A stretch of 64,000 nt of DNA from Paraoerskovia marina DSM 21750 (GCF_000701465.1 NZ_JNIY01000003.1:62001-126000), one strand, 5' to 3'. Shown: positions 1-8,383, counted from the first letter of the stretch. Notes: generated by a model not told the origin, from the sequence alone. Numbers and translations: made by a program.

Positions 1-1329
1 CGCCACGAGCGTCACCCAGACGGCGATGACGGGCAGGTAGTCCGTCTGCCACCGTTCCACCGCCCCGAACGGCCGTCGTCCGCGGACGAACCCGAGGCCC
101 AGCCAGCCGGCGCGGGCGAGGTTGACCAGCAGCACGATGTTCAGGCCGAGGGCCGCGACCTTGTTGGGGCTCGCCCCGAACTCTGCGATCCGGCCCGCCA
201 TCGCCACGAGCATCAGCGCGTCGACGACCAGGGCGAGCGCCACGAGCAGCAGCTGCAGCCTGTCGAAGAGGCCGGGCGGGGTGTCCGGGCTGCGCGCCGA
301 GAGGGCGTAGAGGATCAGCCCGAGGACGAGCACTAGCATGAGGTCGCCGAGGATCAGCAGCTCGCGCTCGACGTCGACGCCGGGCCGGGCGACGGCGACG
401 GTCACGAGGAAGACGAGGAGGGCGATCGTCGTCAGCGGGGTGAACACGCGGGTCAGGACCGGCGCGATGTTCTCGATGACGTTCTGCTTCGCCTCGACCA
501 GCCAGGCGGCGACCAGCACGGCGCCCGCCGCGCCGCACGGCACGACCCAGGCTCCGAGCACCGGGAACGGGTCGACGCCGATCGCGGTGAAGCCGAGCCC
601 CGTCAGCCCGACGAGCGCTGCCCCGCCGAGCGCGATCAGCACGTAGTAGACGAACCACTCGCCCGTGAAGCGGATGAAGTCCATCCGGCGGGCGCCGGAG
701 CGCCACTCGCCTCCGGTGTACGCGAGCCCGACGACGAACCAGAGCGCGATCGGCAGGTGGATGGTCATCAGCACCAACGAGGCGCTGTCCTGGGTCAGGG
801 GGAAGAGGTTCGCGGCGAGGGCGGCGACCGCGAACGGGAGCACCAGCTGGACCCAGACCCGACGCGCCGGCATCGACCGGCTCCACGCGAACCAGGCGGC
901 GAGGAACGGGAACACCAGGAGCGAGAGGTTCGGAAGGTAGAAGAGCGCGAGGGTGTCGCCGTCGACGTCGAACAGCGAGGGGATCTTCACGGCCAGCCCG
1001 GCCCCGACGGCGAGCGCCAGCACCAGGCCGAGGCCGCGTCGGCCTCGCCCGGGCGGGCCGTCGTCCTGCATCACCACGAGCTGCTTCCACAGGCGCTCGG
1101 CGTGCTCGCGGGCGAACTCGCGGGAGACGTCGTCGAGCGCACCCATGCGCCGGACGGCGACGAGGAACGCCTCGTCGGGGGAGAGCCCGGAGGCCTCGAG
1201 CTCCTCGACCAGGCCGCGCAGATGATCCTCGAGCTCGTCGACGTCCGTGCCGATGGCCTGGCGGCGCTCCGCGTGGGCGCGCCAGCGGGCGATCTGCTCG
1301 TCCAGGTCGAGATGCTCGACGGCGGCCAT
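1..1329 (-). CDS. Permease-prefix-domain membrane protein (3' end outside window)
   Basis: The gene starts with ATG at 1329 and runs off the left edge after 443 codons. Residues 1-75 form a helical acidic/basic cytoplasmic region (DLDEQIARWRAH, then an ELEDHLR helix and a DEAFLVAVRRMG helix). This resembles the permease prefix domain found next to PadR genes. About ten hydrophobic segments follow, so it is an integral membrane protein. Its ATG overlaps the stop of the upstream PadR gene (TGATG), so the two are translationally coupled and the PadR protein very likely controls this gene. The transported or sensed substrate is unknown. The family link is from the N-terminal pattern and the PadR pairing; the membrane topology is seen directly. 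Confidence 0.75.
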   Translation of the reverse strand, partial: MAAVEHLDLDEQIARWRAHAERRQAIGTDVDELEDHLRGLVEELEASGLSPDEAFLVAVRRMGALDDVSREFAREHAERLWKQLVVMQDDGPPGRGRRGLGLVLALAVGAGLAVKIPSLFDVDGDTLALFYLPNLSLLVFPFLAAWFAWSRSMPARRVWVQLVLPFAVAALAANLFPLTQDSASLVLMTIHLPIALWFVVGLAYTGGEWRSGARRMDFIRFTGEWFVYYVLIALGGAALVGLTGLGFTAIGVDPFPVLGAWVVPCGAAGAVLVAAWLVEAKQNVIENIAPVLTRVFTPLTTIALLVFLVTVAVARPGVDVERELLILGDLMLVLVLGLILYALSARSPDTPPGLFDRLQLLLVALALVVDALMLVAMAGRIAEFGASPNKVAALGLNIVLLVNLARAGWLGLGFVRGRRPFGAVERWQTDYLPVIAVWVTLVA

Positions 1330-1715
1330 CAGGCGATCCCTGCTGCAGGTGCGGCCGGGCCCTGGGCAGGCGGTGTGGCGAGGCGCGCCGCGTCGTCCCA
1401 GACCCGCCCGAGCGCGGCGGTCACCATCTCCCACTGCTGGCGTCGGTCCGCGAGCGCCTCGAGCCCCGCGGGGGTGATCGCGTAGTGGCGGCGGCGGCGT
1501 CCCTGCGGCGAGATGCCCCACGACGACGTCACGAGGCCGAGTCGGTCGAGCCGGTGCAGGAGCGGGTAGAGCATGCCGTCGGTCCATGCCATGCGGCCGC
1601 CGGAGAGCTCGTCGACGCGGCGGAGGATGGCGTACCCGTAGGACTCGCCCTCGGCGAGGATCGCGAGGACGAGCGGGGTCGCGGAGGCGGCGACGAGGTC
1701 TTTGTCGACGTGCAC
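1329..1715 (-). CDS. PadR-family transcriptional regulator
   Basis: A 128-residue winged-helix repressor. The early part carries the typical LVLAILAEGESYGYAILRRV pattern, then a MLYPLLHRLDRLGLV recognition/wing region and an RRRRHYAIT turn, which is the PadR signature. I chose the GTG at 1715 because AGGAG lies six bases upstream; a GTG at 1742 in the same frame has no good ribosome site. It overlaps the following permease-prefix gene by TGATG. PadR proteins usually repress their own operon in response to a ligand or stress; the effector is not visible here. Confidence 0.88.
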   Translation of the reverse strand: MHVDKDLVAASATPLVLAILAEGESYGYAILRRVDELSGGRMAWTDGMLYPLLHRLDRLGLVTSSWGISPQGRRRRHYAITPAGLEALADRRQQWEMVTAALGRVWDDAARLATPPAQGPAAPAAGIA

Positions 1716-1751
1716 GGTGGCTCCTGGTAGGTCGGTGGACACCTCGGGGTT

Positions 1752-1761
1752 CTATACATAG
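1752..1761 (-). promoter_or_regulatory. Probable -10 region / palindrome of the padR operon
   Basis: In a GC-rich setting the AT-rich palindromic CTATACATAG (4-bp perfect arms) stands out. On the minus strand it reads TATGTATAG, a good -10 element about 35 bases before the chosen PadR start. Overlap of a short palindrome with the -10 would suit PadR autorepression. That is inference from position only. Confidence 0.4.
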
Positions 1762-1821
1762 CACAACAAGGTGTAGGCGTGCACTCAGGCAGGTCGGGAG
1801 GAAGGTACGTAGCCTGCCTGC

Positions 1822-2370
1822 ATGTCGACGACGTCGCCCCCGCCGCCCCGGACCCACGACGCGCGGGGGTCGCGGTCGGGCCGCGTCGTCCTGATGTGCG
1901 GACCGTCGGGAGCAGGCAAGTCGACCTACGCGCGGGCACTGGAACGCGCGGGATGGACACGGCTCTCGATCGACGTGAGCGCCTGGGCGCGCGGGTACCG
2001 GCACTGGCCCGTACCCGTCGAGGTCGCCCGGTCCGTGGACGCCGTGCACCGCGCCCGACTGCACGACCTCGTCGAGGCGGGGCGCGACGTCGTGCTCGAC
2101 TACGCGTTCGCGACCCGTGCGGTCCGGGAGGAGTACCGCGCGCTCGCTGCGGCGGCGGGCGCCGAGGCCGAGACCTGGTACGTCGCCACGCCGCGTGAGG
2201 TATCCCTCGCGCGGGTGCGGGCGCGCGTCGGACGGGGTCCGGACGAGGCCGTGCTCACCGAGGAGCGGGCCGCAGCGCACGTCGACGAGTTCGAGGTGCC
2301 GACGGACGCGGAACCCCGGGTGCGCGTTGTCCGCGGCGCGGGCCCCGTCGTCCTGCCGGTCACGGACTGA
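1822..2370 (+). CDS. P-loop NTPase / small kinase-like protein
   Basis: A 182-residue single-domain protein. A clear Walker A motif GPSGAGKST lies near residues 27-35, followed by an RALERAGWTRLSID segment and a second strand ending in DVVLDYAF, the expected Walker B/acceptor-aspartate region. An arginine-rich lid (ARVRARVGRG) follows. This layout matches AAA_33 / zeta-like and gluconate-kinase-like enzymes that phosphorylate small molecules. The C-terminus is short and no partner antitoxin gene is adjacent, so a toxin role is not supported. The substrate cannot be read from sequence. Confidence 0.75.
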   Translation: MSTTSPPPPRTHDARGSRSGRVVLMCGPSGAGKSTYARALERAGWTRLSIDVSAWARGYRHWPVPVEVARSVDAVHRARLHDLVEAGRDVVLDYAFATRAVREEYRALAAAAGAEAETWYVATPREVSLARVRARVGRGPDEAVLTEERAAAHVDEFEVPTDAEPRVRVVRGAGPVVLPVTD

Positions 2371-2394
2371 GAGGGTGTGTGCCAGGATCGGCAC

Positions 2395-2937
2395 GTGCCC
2401 CTGACGAACCCGTGGCTCGACGGCCCGACGCCGACCGGACGGCTGCCGCGCGAGCGCCTCGAGGAGCGGATCGCCAACCTCCTCTCCACCCAGAACATGG
2501 CCGTGATCGCGACGGTCGACGCCGAGGGGGCACCCGCGGCCACCCCCGTGCGGTACTACCACCTGGGCTTCGAGCTGATGTTCACGGCCGCACCGCGCTC
2601 TCCCAAGATGCGCAACCTCGCGGCAGACCCGCGGATCTCCGTCGGGGTCTTCGCCCCGCTCGTCGGCCAGGCGTCCAGCCGCGGAGCGCAGCTCTTCGGC
2701 ACGGCTCGGGTGATCGCCCGCGACGAGCCCGAGGCCGAGGCCTACTGGGAGGCCTTCCGGTGGCAGTCCGACCACGTCGAACGCGGGCGCGACGTCGCCG
2801 ATCCCCCCGCGGACCCGCTGACGGTCGTCACGCCCGAGAGGATCGTCTACACCGAGCACTGGCTGCGTCGCGACGGATTCTCGCCACGGCAGTTCTGGCG
2901 ACGCGACGCCGACGCGGCACGCTCCGCCCTGGGCTGA
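2395..2937 (+). CDS. Pyridoxamine 5'-phosphate oxidase-fold protein
   Basis: A 180-residue split-barrel protein. Its core NLLSTQNMAVIATVDAEGAPAATPVRYYH continues to FTAAPRSPKMRNLAADPRISVGVF. These are the strand pattern and basic residue cluster used by PNPOx-like proteins to hold FMN or F420. I prefer the GTG at 2395 (VPLTNPW), preceded by a weak AGGA; an in-frame GTG at 2377 lies almost on the previous stop. It is separate from the true pdxH at 26456. In actinobacteria such proteins are often F420-dependent reductases, but the cofactor cannot be decided here. Confidence 0.75.
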   Translation: MPLTNPWLDGPTPTGRLPRERLEERIANLLSTQNMAVIATVDAEGAPAATPVRYYHLGFELMFTAAPRSPKMRNLAADPRISVGVFAPLVGQASSRGAQLFGTARVIARDEPEAEAYWEAFRWQSDHVERGRDVADPPADPLTVVTPERIVYTEHWLRRDGFSPRQFWRRDADAARSALG

Positions 2938-3008
2938 CACCGCACCGGCGGTCCGCCGATTCCGGTTAGGCTCGACGCCATCCCGTCCCGTCTTCGGAAG
3001 GCCCTGCC

Positions 3009-3866
3009 GTGCGCACCTCCCGCCCCGTGGCTCTCGCCGCACTCGTCCCCGCCGTCGCCCTCGCGCTCACGGCATGCTCTTCCGACACCGCCTCGGACGA
3101 CACCGGCGAGTCGACGTCCGCCGCCGCCTGCACCGCGGAGGACCTGCCGACCCTCACCGACGGCACGCTGACCGTCGGTGCGAGCGACCCGTTCGAGCCC
3201 TGGTACGTCGGCGAGCCGACGTCGGGCGAGGGCTTCGAGTCCGCGCTGATCTACGCCGTCGCGGACGAGCTCGGGTACGCGGCCGACGATGTCGTGTGGG
3301 AGTCGGTGACCTTCGAGCAGATCGTCAGCCCGGCCATCAAGCCGTTCGACGTCGCGGCGTACCAGACCACCATCACCGAGGAGCGTCGCTCGGCGGTCGA
3401 CTTCTCGAGCCCGTACCTGACCACGCACCAAGGCGTGATCGTGGCCGACGACGGCGACTTCGCCTCGGCAACGGCGCTCGCGGACCTCGAGGGTGCTCGG
3501 GTCGGCGTGACGGCCTCCCAGACGTCTCTCGACGCCGCGGAGTCCGCCTGGGGCGACGCCGTCGAGGTGGTGCCGTTCAGCGCCGCCGGTGACGGCATGA
3601 CCGCCCTGACGTCGGGCACGATCGACGCGATGGTGATGGACGTCGACCAGGGCGTCGCCGCCTCGACCGTCTACTTCCCGGACACGTCGATCGTCGGGAC
3701 GCTGCCCGACGTCGGAGAGCCGGAGCAGCTCGGCCTCGTGCTCGACAAGGACTCCGAGCTGACGGCCTGCGTCTCCGAGGCCGTCGACACCCTCGACGAG
3801 AACGGCACGCTCGACGCCCTGCGCGACGAGTGGCTCGACTCGGACGAGATCCCCGAGCTCTCCTGA
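3009..3866 (+). CDS. Polar amino-acid ABC transporter substrate-binding lipoprotein
   Basis: A 285-residue family 3 extracellular solute-binding protein. A basic start and hydrophobic stretch end in the lipobox LTAC, so the mature cysteine (about residue 23) is lipidated and anchored outside the membrane. The domain opens with TVGASDPFEPWYV and contains the typical VDFSSPYLTTHQGVIV hinge region and GARVGVTASQTSLD. A permease and an ATPase of the same family follow, so this is the capture component of a polar amino-acid importer. A strong hairpin separates it from the permease. The ligand is not predictable with confidence. Confidence 0.93.
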   Translation: MRTSRPVALAALVPAVALALTACSSDTASDDTGESTSAAACTAEDLPTLTDGTLTVGASDPFEPWYVGEPTSGEGFESALIYAVADELGYAADDVVWESVTFEQIVSPAIKPFDVAAYQTTITEERRSAVDFSSPYLTTHQGVIVADDGDFASATALADLEGARVGVTASQTSLDAAESAWGDAVEVVPFSAAGDGMTALTSGTIDAMVMDVDQGVAASTVYFPDTSIVGTLPDVGEPEQLGLVLDKDSELTACVSEAVDTLDENGTLDALRDEWLDSDEIPELS

Positions 3867-3871
3867 CGTCC

Positions 3872-3901
3872 CCGCGGGCCCGGATGCGACCGGGCCCGCG
3901 G
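3872..3901 (+). terminator. Intercistronic hairpin between binding protein and permease
   Basis: A perfect 12-bp stem (ccgcgggcccgg at 3872-3883 pairing with 3890-3901) with a six-base loop and no T-run. It starts six bases after the binding-protein stop. It probably acts as a partial terminator or 3' stabiliser giving more binding protein than permease. A similar hairpin sits in the sugar importer at 63394. Confidence 0.65.
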
Positions 3902-3926
3902 ACACCCCACCGGAGGACGGGTCACA

Positions 3927-4817
3927 ATGGGCGAGATGAGCGGCCCCGTCGACGACTGGACGCCGTCCGCGCGCGCACGCGCCCGGACGGAGTTCCGCCG
4001 CGCCCAGCACCGGCGTGCGCTGCTCGTCGCGCTCGTCGCGACACTGCTGGTGGTGGCGGTCGTCGTCCTCGTGGTCACGACGGCGCCCGGCTGGGACCGC
4101 GCGCGCGAGGCGTTCTTCTCCCCGCAGCGGGCCGTCGAGGTGCTGCCCGAGGTGGCCGCGGGCCTGTGGCTGAACTTCCGCGTCTGGGTGGTGGCGAGCG
4201 TCGTCGGCCTCGTGGTCGGTCTGCTGCTCGCCGTCGTGCGGACCTCCCGGATTCCCGCGCTGTTCCCGCTGCGGATGCTGACCGTCGCGTACGTCGACGT
4301 CTTCCGCGGCGTGCCGCTGCTGCTCGTCCTCCTGCTCGTCGGGTTCGGGCTCCCGGCGCTGCGACTCTCGTGGCTGCCGGTCAGCGCCGCGTTCCTCGGC
4401 GGGCTCGCGATCGTCCTCACGTACACCGCGTACTTTGCCGAGATCTTCCGGGCCGGGATCGAGTCCGTTCACCCCTCGCAGGTGTCCGCCGCGCGGTCGC
4501 TGGGCCTGAACCGCGGTCAGGCGACGCGCCTCGTCGTGCTGCCGCAGGCCGTACGAAACGTCACGGCCCCGGCGGCGAGCATGCTCGTGTCGCTGCAGAA
4601 GGACTCGGGCCTCATCTCGATCCTCGGCGCCGTGGACGCGATCCGCGCGGCACAGATCGCCACGACCGGCGACTACAACTTCACGCCGTACGTCGTCGCG
4701 GGCGTGCTCTTCCTGCTGATCTCCATCCCGCTGACCCGGCTCGTCGACGCGTGGTCGGCACGTCAGGGCTGGCGCGGCGAGCTGCGCCGCCTACCCGGAG
4801 CGGGGGTGCTCCGGTGA
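3927..4817 (+). CDS. Amino-acid ABC transporter permease
   Basis: A 296-residue HisM/GlnP-type inner-membrane protein. A basic cytoplasmic N-terminus (residues 10-32) precedes the first membrane helix, then LWLNFRVWVVASVVGLVVG and FRGVPLLLVLLLVGFGLP. The EAA-loop region reads SLGLNRGQATRLVVLPQAVRN, the ATPase contact site of this family. Two starts are possible (3927 and 3936, both ATG); the first is used. It overlaps the ATPase gene by GTGA, giving tight coupling. It carries the amino acid delivered by the lipoprotein at 3009. Confidence 0.93.
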   Translation: MGEMSGPVDDWTPSARARARTEFRRAQHRRALLVALVATLLVVAVVVLVVTTAPGWDRAREAFFSPQRAVEVLPEVAAGLWLNFRVWVVASVVGLVVGLLLAVVRTSRIPALFPLRMLTVAYVDVFRGVPLLLVLLLVGFGLPALRLSWLPVSAAFLGGLAIVLTYTAYFAEIFRAGIESVHPSQVSAARSLGLNRGQATRLVVLPQAVRNVTAPAASMLVSLQKDSGLISILGAVDAIRAAQIATTGDYNFTPYVVAGVLFLLISIPLTRLVDAWSARQGWRGELRRLPGAGVLR

Positions 4818-5560
4818 GCGACCCGCTCCTGTCGCTGCGCGACGTCCGCAAGACCTTCCGGACGCACGGCACGACCCAGGTCGTCCTTGACGGGATCGAC
4901 CTCGACGTCGCGGAGCACCAGTGCGTCGTGCTGATCGGGGCCTCCGGGTCGGGGAAGTCGACGCTCCTGCGCGCGGTCGACCTTCTCGACGACGTGGACG
5001 ACGGCCAGATCGTTCTCGGCGGACTCGACATCGCGGACCCCTGGGTCGACGCCGACGAGGTCCGGGCGCGGCTCGCGCTCGTCTTCCAGCAGTACAACCT
5101 CTTCCCGCACCTGCGGGTGCTCGACAACCTGACGCTCGCGCCGCGCCACGTCCACGGACGACGCCGCGCCGACGCCGAGGCCGACGCCCTCGCGATGCTC
5201 GAGAAGGTCGGGCTCGAGCACAAGGCGCGCGCCTACCCGGACCAGCTCTCCGGCGGCGAGCAGCAGCGCGCCGCCATCGCCCGCGCCCTGGTCGGCAACC
5301 CCGACCTGCTCCTCCTCGACGAGGTCACGTCGGCCCTGGACCCCGCACTCGTCGGAGAGGTCCTCGACCTGCTCACGGCGCTGCGCGACGAGGGCACGAC
5401 GATGCTGATCGCGACCCACGAGATGGGGTTCGCCCGCGACGTCGCGCACGAGGTCGTCTTTCTCCACGAGGGCAGGATCCACGAGCGCGGGACGCCGGCC
5501 GAGGTGCTCGACCACCCGCAGCGGCCCGAGACGCAGGAGTTCCTCCGCCGGATCCGCTGA
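4814..5560 (+). CDS. Amino-acid ABC transporter ATP-binding protein
   Basis: A 248-residue GlnQ/HisP-type ATPase. It has Walker A GASGSGKST, Q-loop FQQYNLFPHL, signature LSGGEQQR, Walker B LLLLDEVTSALDP and switch histidine ATHEMGFARD. All key residues are present, so it should be active. The GTG start lies in the GTGA overlap with the permease. An open frame extends upstream in the same phase through the permease gene, but that part is not coding. The stop is directly followed by the interspersed repeat block. Confidence 0.94.
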   Translation: MSDPLLSLRDVRKTFRTHGTTQVVLDGIDLDVAEHQCVVLIGASGSGKSTLLRAVDLLDDVDDGQIVLGGLDIADPWVDADEVRARLALVFQQYNLFPHLRVLDNLTLAPRHVHGRRRADAEADALAMLEKVGLEHKARAYPDQLSGGEQQRAAIARALVGNPDLLLLDEVTSALDPALVGEVLDLLTALRDEGTTMLIATHEMGFARDVAHEVVFLHEGRIHERGTPAEVLDHPQRPETQEFLRRIR

Positions 5561-5694
5561 GCCTGTCGGTCGAGCCTGTCGGTCGAGCCTGTCGAGACCC
5601 GGGCGTGGTTTCGACAGGCTCAACCACCGGTTTCGACGGGCTCAACCACCGGTTTCGACGGGCTCAACCACCGGTTTCGACGGGCTCAACCACC
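5559..5694. repeat. Compound interspersed repeat block: 13-bp and 22-bp tandem units
   Basis: Two 13-bp units gagcctgtcggtc begin at the stop codon of the ATPase gene (5559 and 5572), then gagcctgtcgagacc (5585-5599). Four tandem 22-bp units follow at 5607, 5629, 5651 and 5673, each starting ggtttcgac and ending ctcaaccacc. Units 2-4 are identical and unit 1 differs by one base. The 15 bases at 5585 pair with ggtttcgacaggctc at 5607 with one mismatch, so the block can fold into a hairpin. Related copies lie at 11531, 15519 and 36378. There are no spacers between units, so it is not a CRISPR array. Confidence 0.9.
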
Positions 5695-5834
5695 GGCTTC
5701 GGCGCGGCGGAGCGACTCGGCAGAGCCTGCGGTGACGGCGTTCGCGGAGAAGCTGTGCCGCGCGCACTCGATCCGGGCCATGGTGCTGCCCTACGGGCAG
5801 CCAGGGGCAGGCTGCGTCGTGGCAGGATCCGTCC

Positions 5835-6644
5835 ATGCCGAGCCTCGTGCGCCTGACCGACCTGACGCCCGACGACGTCGTGGAGATCTTCGACCGTGCG
5901 CGTTCCCTGGGCGAGACGCCGGGACAGGAGCTGGCCGGGCGCGCCGTCGCGCTCTTCTTCCCGCCGACCAGCCTGCGGACCCGGGTGACGTTCGAGCGGG
6001 CGGTGCATCTCGGCGGTGGCCAGCCACTCCTGTTCCCGCCCGAGACGCTGGACAAGGCCGAGGACCTGCACGACGTCGGGCGGTACCTGAGCAACTGGGC
6101 GGACGGCGTCGTCGTGCGTCACCCGCGGATCGAGGTGCTCGACCGCCTCGCGGGCGCAATCCCCGTCGTGAACGCGATGACCGACGTCAACCACCCGTGC
6201 GAGGTTCTCGCGGATCTCTACGGAATCTCGCTGCGTCGCCCGGACTGGCGCAGGCTTCGTTACGTGTTCGTCGGAGCCGACGAGAACGTCGGGCGGGCGT
6301 GGGCGGAGGCACGCGCGCTCCTGGGCCTCGATCTTGTCCAGGCGTGCCCGCCGGGCTTCGAGCTCGACGGCGTCCCGGCCGTCCACACCCTGGCCGAGGG
6401 GCTCGACGGAGCGGACGTCGTCCTCACCGACGGCACGGGGCATCTCGGCGAGGTGTTCGAGCCGTTCCGGGTCTCCGCGGCGGCGCTGCGCGGCTGCGCG
6501 CCCGGGGTGCTCCTCAACCCCTGCCCGCCGTTCACCCGAGGCGTCGAGGTCAGCGCCGACGCGATCGACTCACCGGCGTTCGTCGGTCACGAGTTCAAGC
6601 GCGTCCTGCTCGAGGTGCAGCGAGCGGTCCTCGCGAGAATCTGA
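5835..6644 (+). CDS. Divergent aspartate/ornithine carbamoyltransferase-family protein
   Basis: A 269-residue protein. The carbamoyl-phosphate loop is recognisable as TSLRTRVTFE (residues 45-54, normally STRTR) and the second site as NHPCEVLADLYG (residues 119-130, normally HPxQ). The amino-acid-side motifs are altered: instead of DxWxSMG the protein has LTDGTGHLGEVFE, and the HCLP-type motif reads LNPCPPFTRG. It is about 40 residues shorter than usual OTCase/ATCase and has no arginine or pyrimidine neighbours. So the fold is clear, but the acceptor substrate is probably not ornithine or aspartate. It stands alone after the repeat block. Confidence 0.75.
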   Translation: MPSLVRLTDLTPDDVVEIFDRARSLGETPGQELAGRAVALFFPPTSLRTRVTFERAVHLGGGQPLLFPPETLDKAEDLHDVGRYLSNWADGVVVRHPRIEVLDRLAGAIPVVNAMTDVNHPCEVLADLYGISLRRPDWRRLRYVFVGADENVGRAWAEARALLGLDLVQACPPGFELDGVPAVHTLAEGLDGADVVLTDGTGHLGEVFEPFRVSAAALRGCAPGVLLNPCPPFTRGVEVSADAIDSPAFVGHEFKRVLLEVQRAVLARI

Positions 6645-6667
6645 CCGGACGCGCGGGCCGGGCCGGG

Positions 6668-7075
6668 TCAGCGGCGCGTGAGGGCGACGACAGGGATCAC
6701 CCGGTCGGTCTTCTCCTCGTACCCCTTGAACCCGTCGGACTGGGCGGTGAAGCGTGCCCACGCCTCGTCGCGGGAGTCGCCGTCGAGCCGTTCGGCGCGC
6801 ACGGCGACCGTCCCGTCGTCGGGGGTCTCGATGACCGTCTCGGGGTGTGCGAGGAGGTTGTGGAACCACGCCGGGTGGTGGTCGGACCCCGCGGCAGAGG
6901 CCGCGATCAGCCACGTGTCGGCGTCGGTGGGGATCGCCACCAGCGGGGTGACGCGCTCGGCGCCGGACTTCGCACCGACGTGGTGGACGAGGACGAGCGA
7001 CCGCCCGAACCCCGCCGTCGTGACCGTCCCGTCGTTGCTGCGGAACTCGTTGATGATCGTCTCGTTGAAGTTCAT
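6668..7075 (-). CDS. Deazaflavin-dependent nitroreductase-family protein
   Basis: A 135-residue small beta-barrel of the Ddn / nitroreductase-quinone-oxidoreductase family. Its signatures are LVLVHHVGAKSGAERVTPLV near residues 28-47 and SDHHPAWFHNLLAHPE near residues 64-79, where the family binds F420. The ATG at 7075 follows GGAGGG about a dozen bases upstream, so longer in-frame starts are rejected. The likely role is F420H2-dependent reduction of quinones or nitro compounds. It is convergent with the carbamoyltransferase gene. Confidence 0.85.
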   Translation of the reverse strand: MNFNETIINEFRSNDGTVTTAGFGRSLVLVHHVGAKSGAERVTPLVAIPTDADTWLIAASAAGSDHHPAWFHNLLAHPETVIETPDDGTVAVRAERLDGDSRDEAWARFTAQSDGFKGYEEKTDRVIPVVALTRR

Positions 7076-7185
7076 CGCGTCAGATCCCTCCGTGTCGGCG
7101 TGCGCGTGTCTTGATATTGAGAACGCCCTGCGGCCGATCCTGTTCCCGGACCCCGGCACCACGGTGGCAGTGCAAGGATGAGGGA

Positions 7186-7962
7186 ATGTCCGACGTCGCA
7201 CGCCACCGCAGTCCTCGCCGGCGCCTCTGGTGGGTGCTGGGCGGGATCGTCGTCGCGGTGATCCTGGTCGTCGCGACGCTCGCGGCGCTCGTCTGGAACG
7301 GGGTGCTGTGGCCGACGCGCACGTCGGCGTCCCACTACGACGTGCGCGGGGTCGACGTCTCGAGCTACCAGGGCGACATCGACTGGGACGTGCTGGCGGG
7401 CCAGGACCTCGACTTCGCGTTCATCAAGTCGACGGAGGGCTCCAGCCACACGGACCCCGAGTTCGAGGGGAACTGGGCCGACGCGCTCGAGACCGACCTG
7501 GTGGTCGGCGCCTACCACTTCATGAGCTTCGAGAGCCCCGGCGAGACGCAGCTCGAGAACATCATCGAGAACGTCCCCGCCGAGCCGGGGACCCTCGCGC
7601 CGGTCGTCGACCTCGAGTACTACGGCGAGTTCGTCGACACCCCGCCGTCGGTCGAGGAGCTGCGCGCGATCCTCGACCCGCTGCTCGACGGCATCGAGGA
7701 GCACTACGGTCAGCCCGCGATCCTCTACACGACGGAGTCGATCTGGGGGTCGTACCTGTCCGAGGGGTACGAGGACACGCCGCTGTGGATCCGGTCGGTG
7801 TACGAGACCCCGGACCTGCCGCTCGGCACGCCGTGGACGTTCTGGCAGTACTCCGACCACGACAAGCTCGACGGGTACTCCGGCGAGGAGGAGTACATCG
7901 ACATGAACGTCTTCCGCGGCTCGCTCGACGAGCTCGACGAGATGACGCTCACCGGCTCCTGA
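7186..7962 (+). CDS. Membrane-anchored GH25 lysozyme (1,4-beta-N-acetylmuramidase)
   Basis: A 258-residue protein. A basic N-terminus and one transmembrane helix (about residues 15-40) lack a clear cleavage site, so the enzyme is probably anchored outside. The catalytic domain begins GVDVSSYQGDIDW (Asp57) and contains the catalytic DLE at 142-144, with FIKSTEGSSHTD, YHFMSFESPGETQ and WTFWQYSDHDKLDGY in the normal order for GH25. It hydrolyses peptidoglycan glycan strands. AGGGA precedes the ATG at 7186. It is convergent with an SdpI-family gene. Confidence 0.9.
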   Translation: MSDVARHRSPRRRLWWVLGGIVVAVILVVATLAALVWNGVLWPTRTSASHYDVRGVDVSSYQGDIDWDVLAGQDLDFAFIKSTEGSSHTDPEFEGNWADALETDLVVGAYHFMSFESPGETQLENIIENVPAEPGTLAPVVDLEYYGEFVDTPPSVEELRAILDPLLDGIEEHYGQPAILYTTESIWGSYLSEGYEDTPLWIRSVYETPDLPLGTPWTFWQYSDHDKLDGYSGEEEYIDMNVFRGSLDELDEMTLTGS

Positions 7963-7972
7963 GACCCGACCG

Positions 7973-8344
7973 TCAGGACGCGCGCGCGACCTCCCGGGCC
8001 GCGCGGATGGCGACCCAGGCCCCGTACCCGACGCCCGTGCTCAGGGCGAGCACCGAGAGCGCGAGCAGCACGACGAACCCGACGGGGTTCTCGCCGAGCG
8101 GGGCGCACGCGAGGGCGAGCACCGCGGAGATCGCGCAGCCCTGCAGGGTGGGACGGCGTGCCGCCTGGTGCGCAGCGAGCCACGCCTCGTCGGAGGCGAG
8201 TGTCGACGTCGTCCGGATGCCGGCGAACTCGTTCCGCCCGATCCGTCCGTCCGCGGTCCGCACGGCGACGATCGCGGTCACGGCGGCCGCGACGACCATG
8301 ATCAGCGCGAGGACGACGGTGACGGTGTACCCGGGGTTCTCCAT
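7973..8344 (-). CDS. SdpI-family membrane protein
   Basis: A 123-residue protein with an N-terminal helix, the diagnostic cytoplasmic segment IGRNEFAGIRTTSTLASDEAW followed by AAHQAARR, then two more hydrophobic helices. This matches the SdpI/YhfL group; SdpI in Bacillus is an immunity and signal protein for the SDP toxin. No toxin or regulator gene of that system is adjacent here, so only the membrane family can be claimed. It faces the GH25 gene with ten bases between the stops. Confidence 0.75.
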   Translation of the reverse strand: MENPGYTVTVVLALIMVVAAAVTAIVAVRTADGRIGRNEFAGIRTTSTLASDEAWLAAHQAARRPTLQGCAISAVLALACAPLGENPVGFVVLLALSVLALSTGVGYGAWVAIRAAREVARAS

Positions 8345-8383
8345 CCCTCGACGCTATCGAACCCTCTGCCTACGCTCAGAGGT

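Noticed and set aside
1822-2370. Zeta-type toxin
   Set aside because: The P-loop fold fits, but there is no adjacent antitoxin gene and the substrate-binding region is not conserved.
2847-4472. A 541-codon open frame antisense to the amino-acid importer
   Set aside because: The sense-strand lipoprotein and permease have complete family motifs; the antisense product is a repetitive Asp/Glu/His/Arg mixture.
5607-5694. Possible CRISPR array
   Set aside because: The 22-bp units are directly contiguous with no unique spacers, and no cas genes are present.
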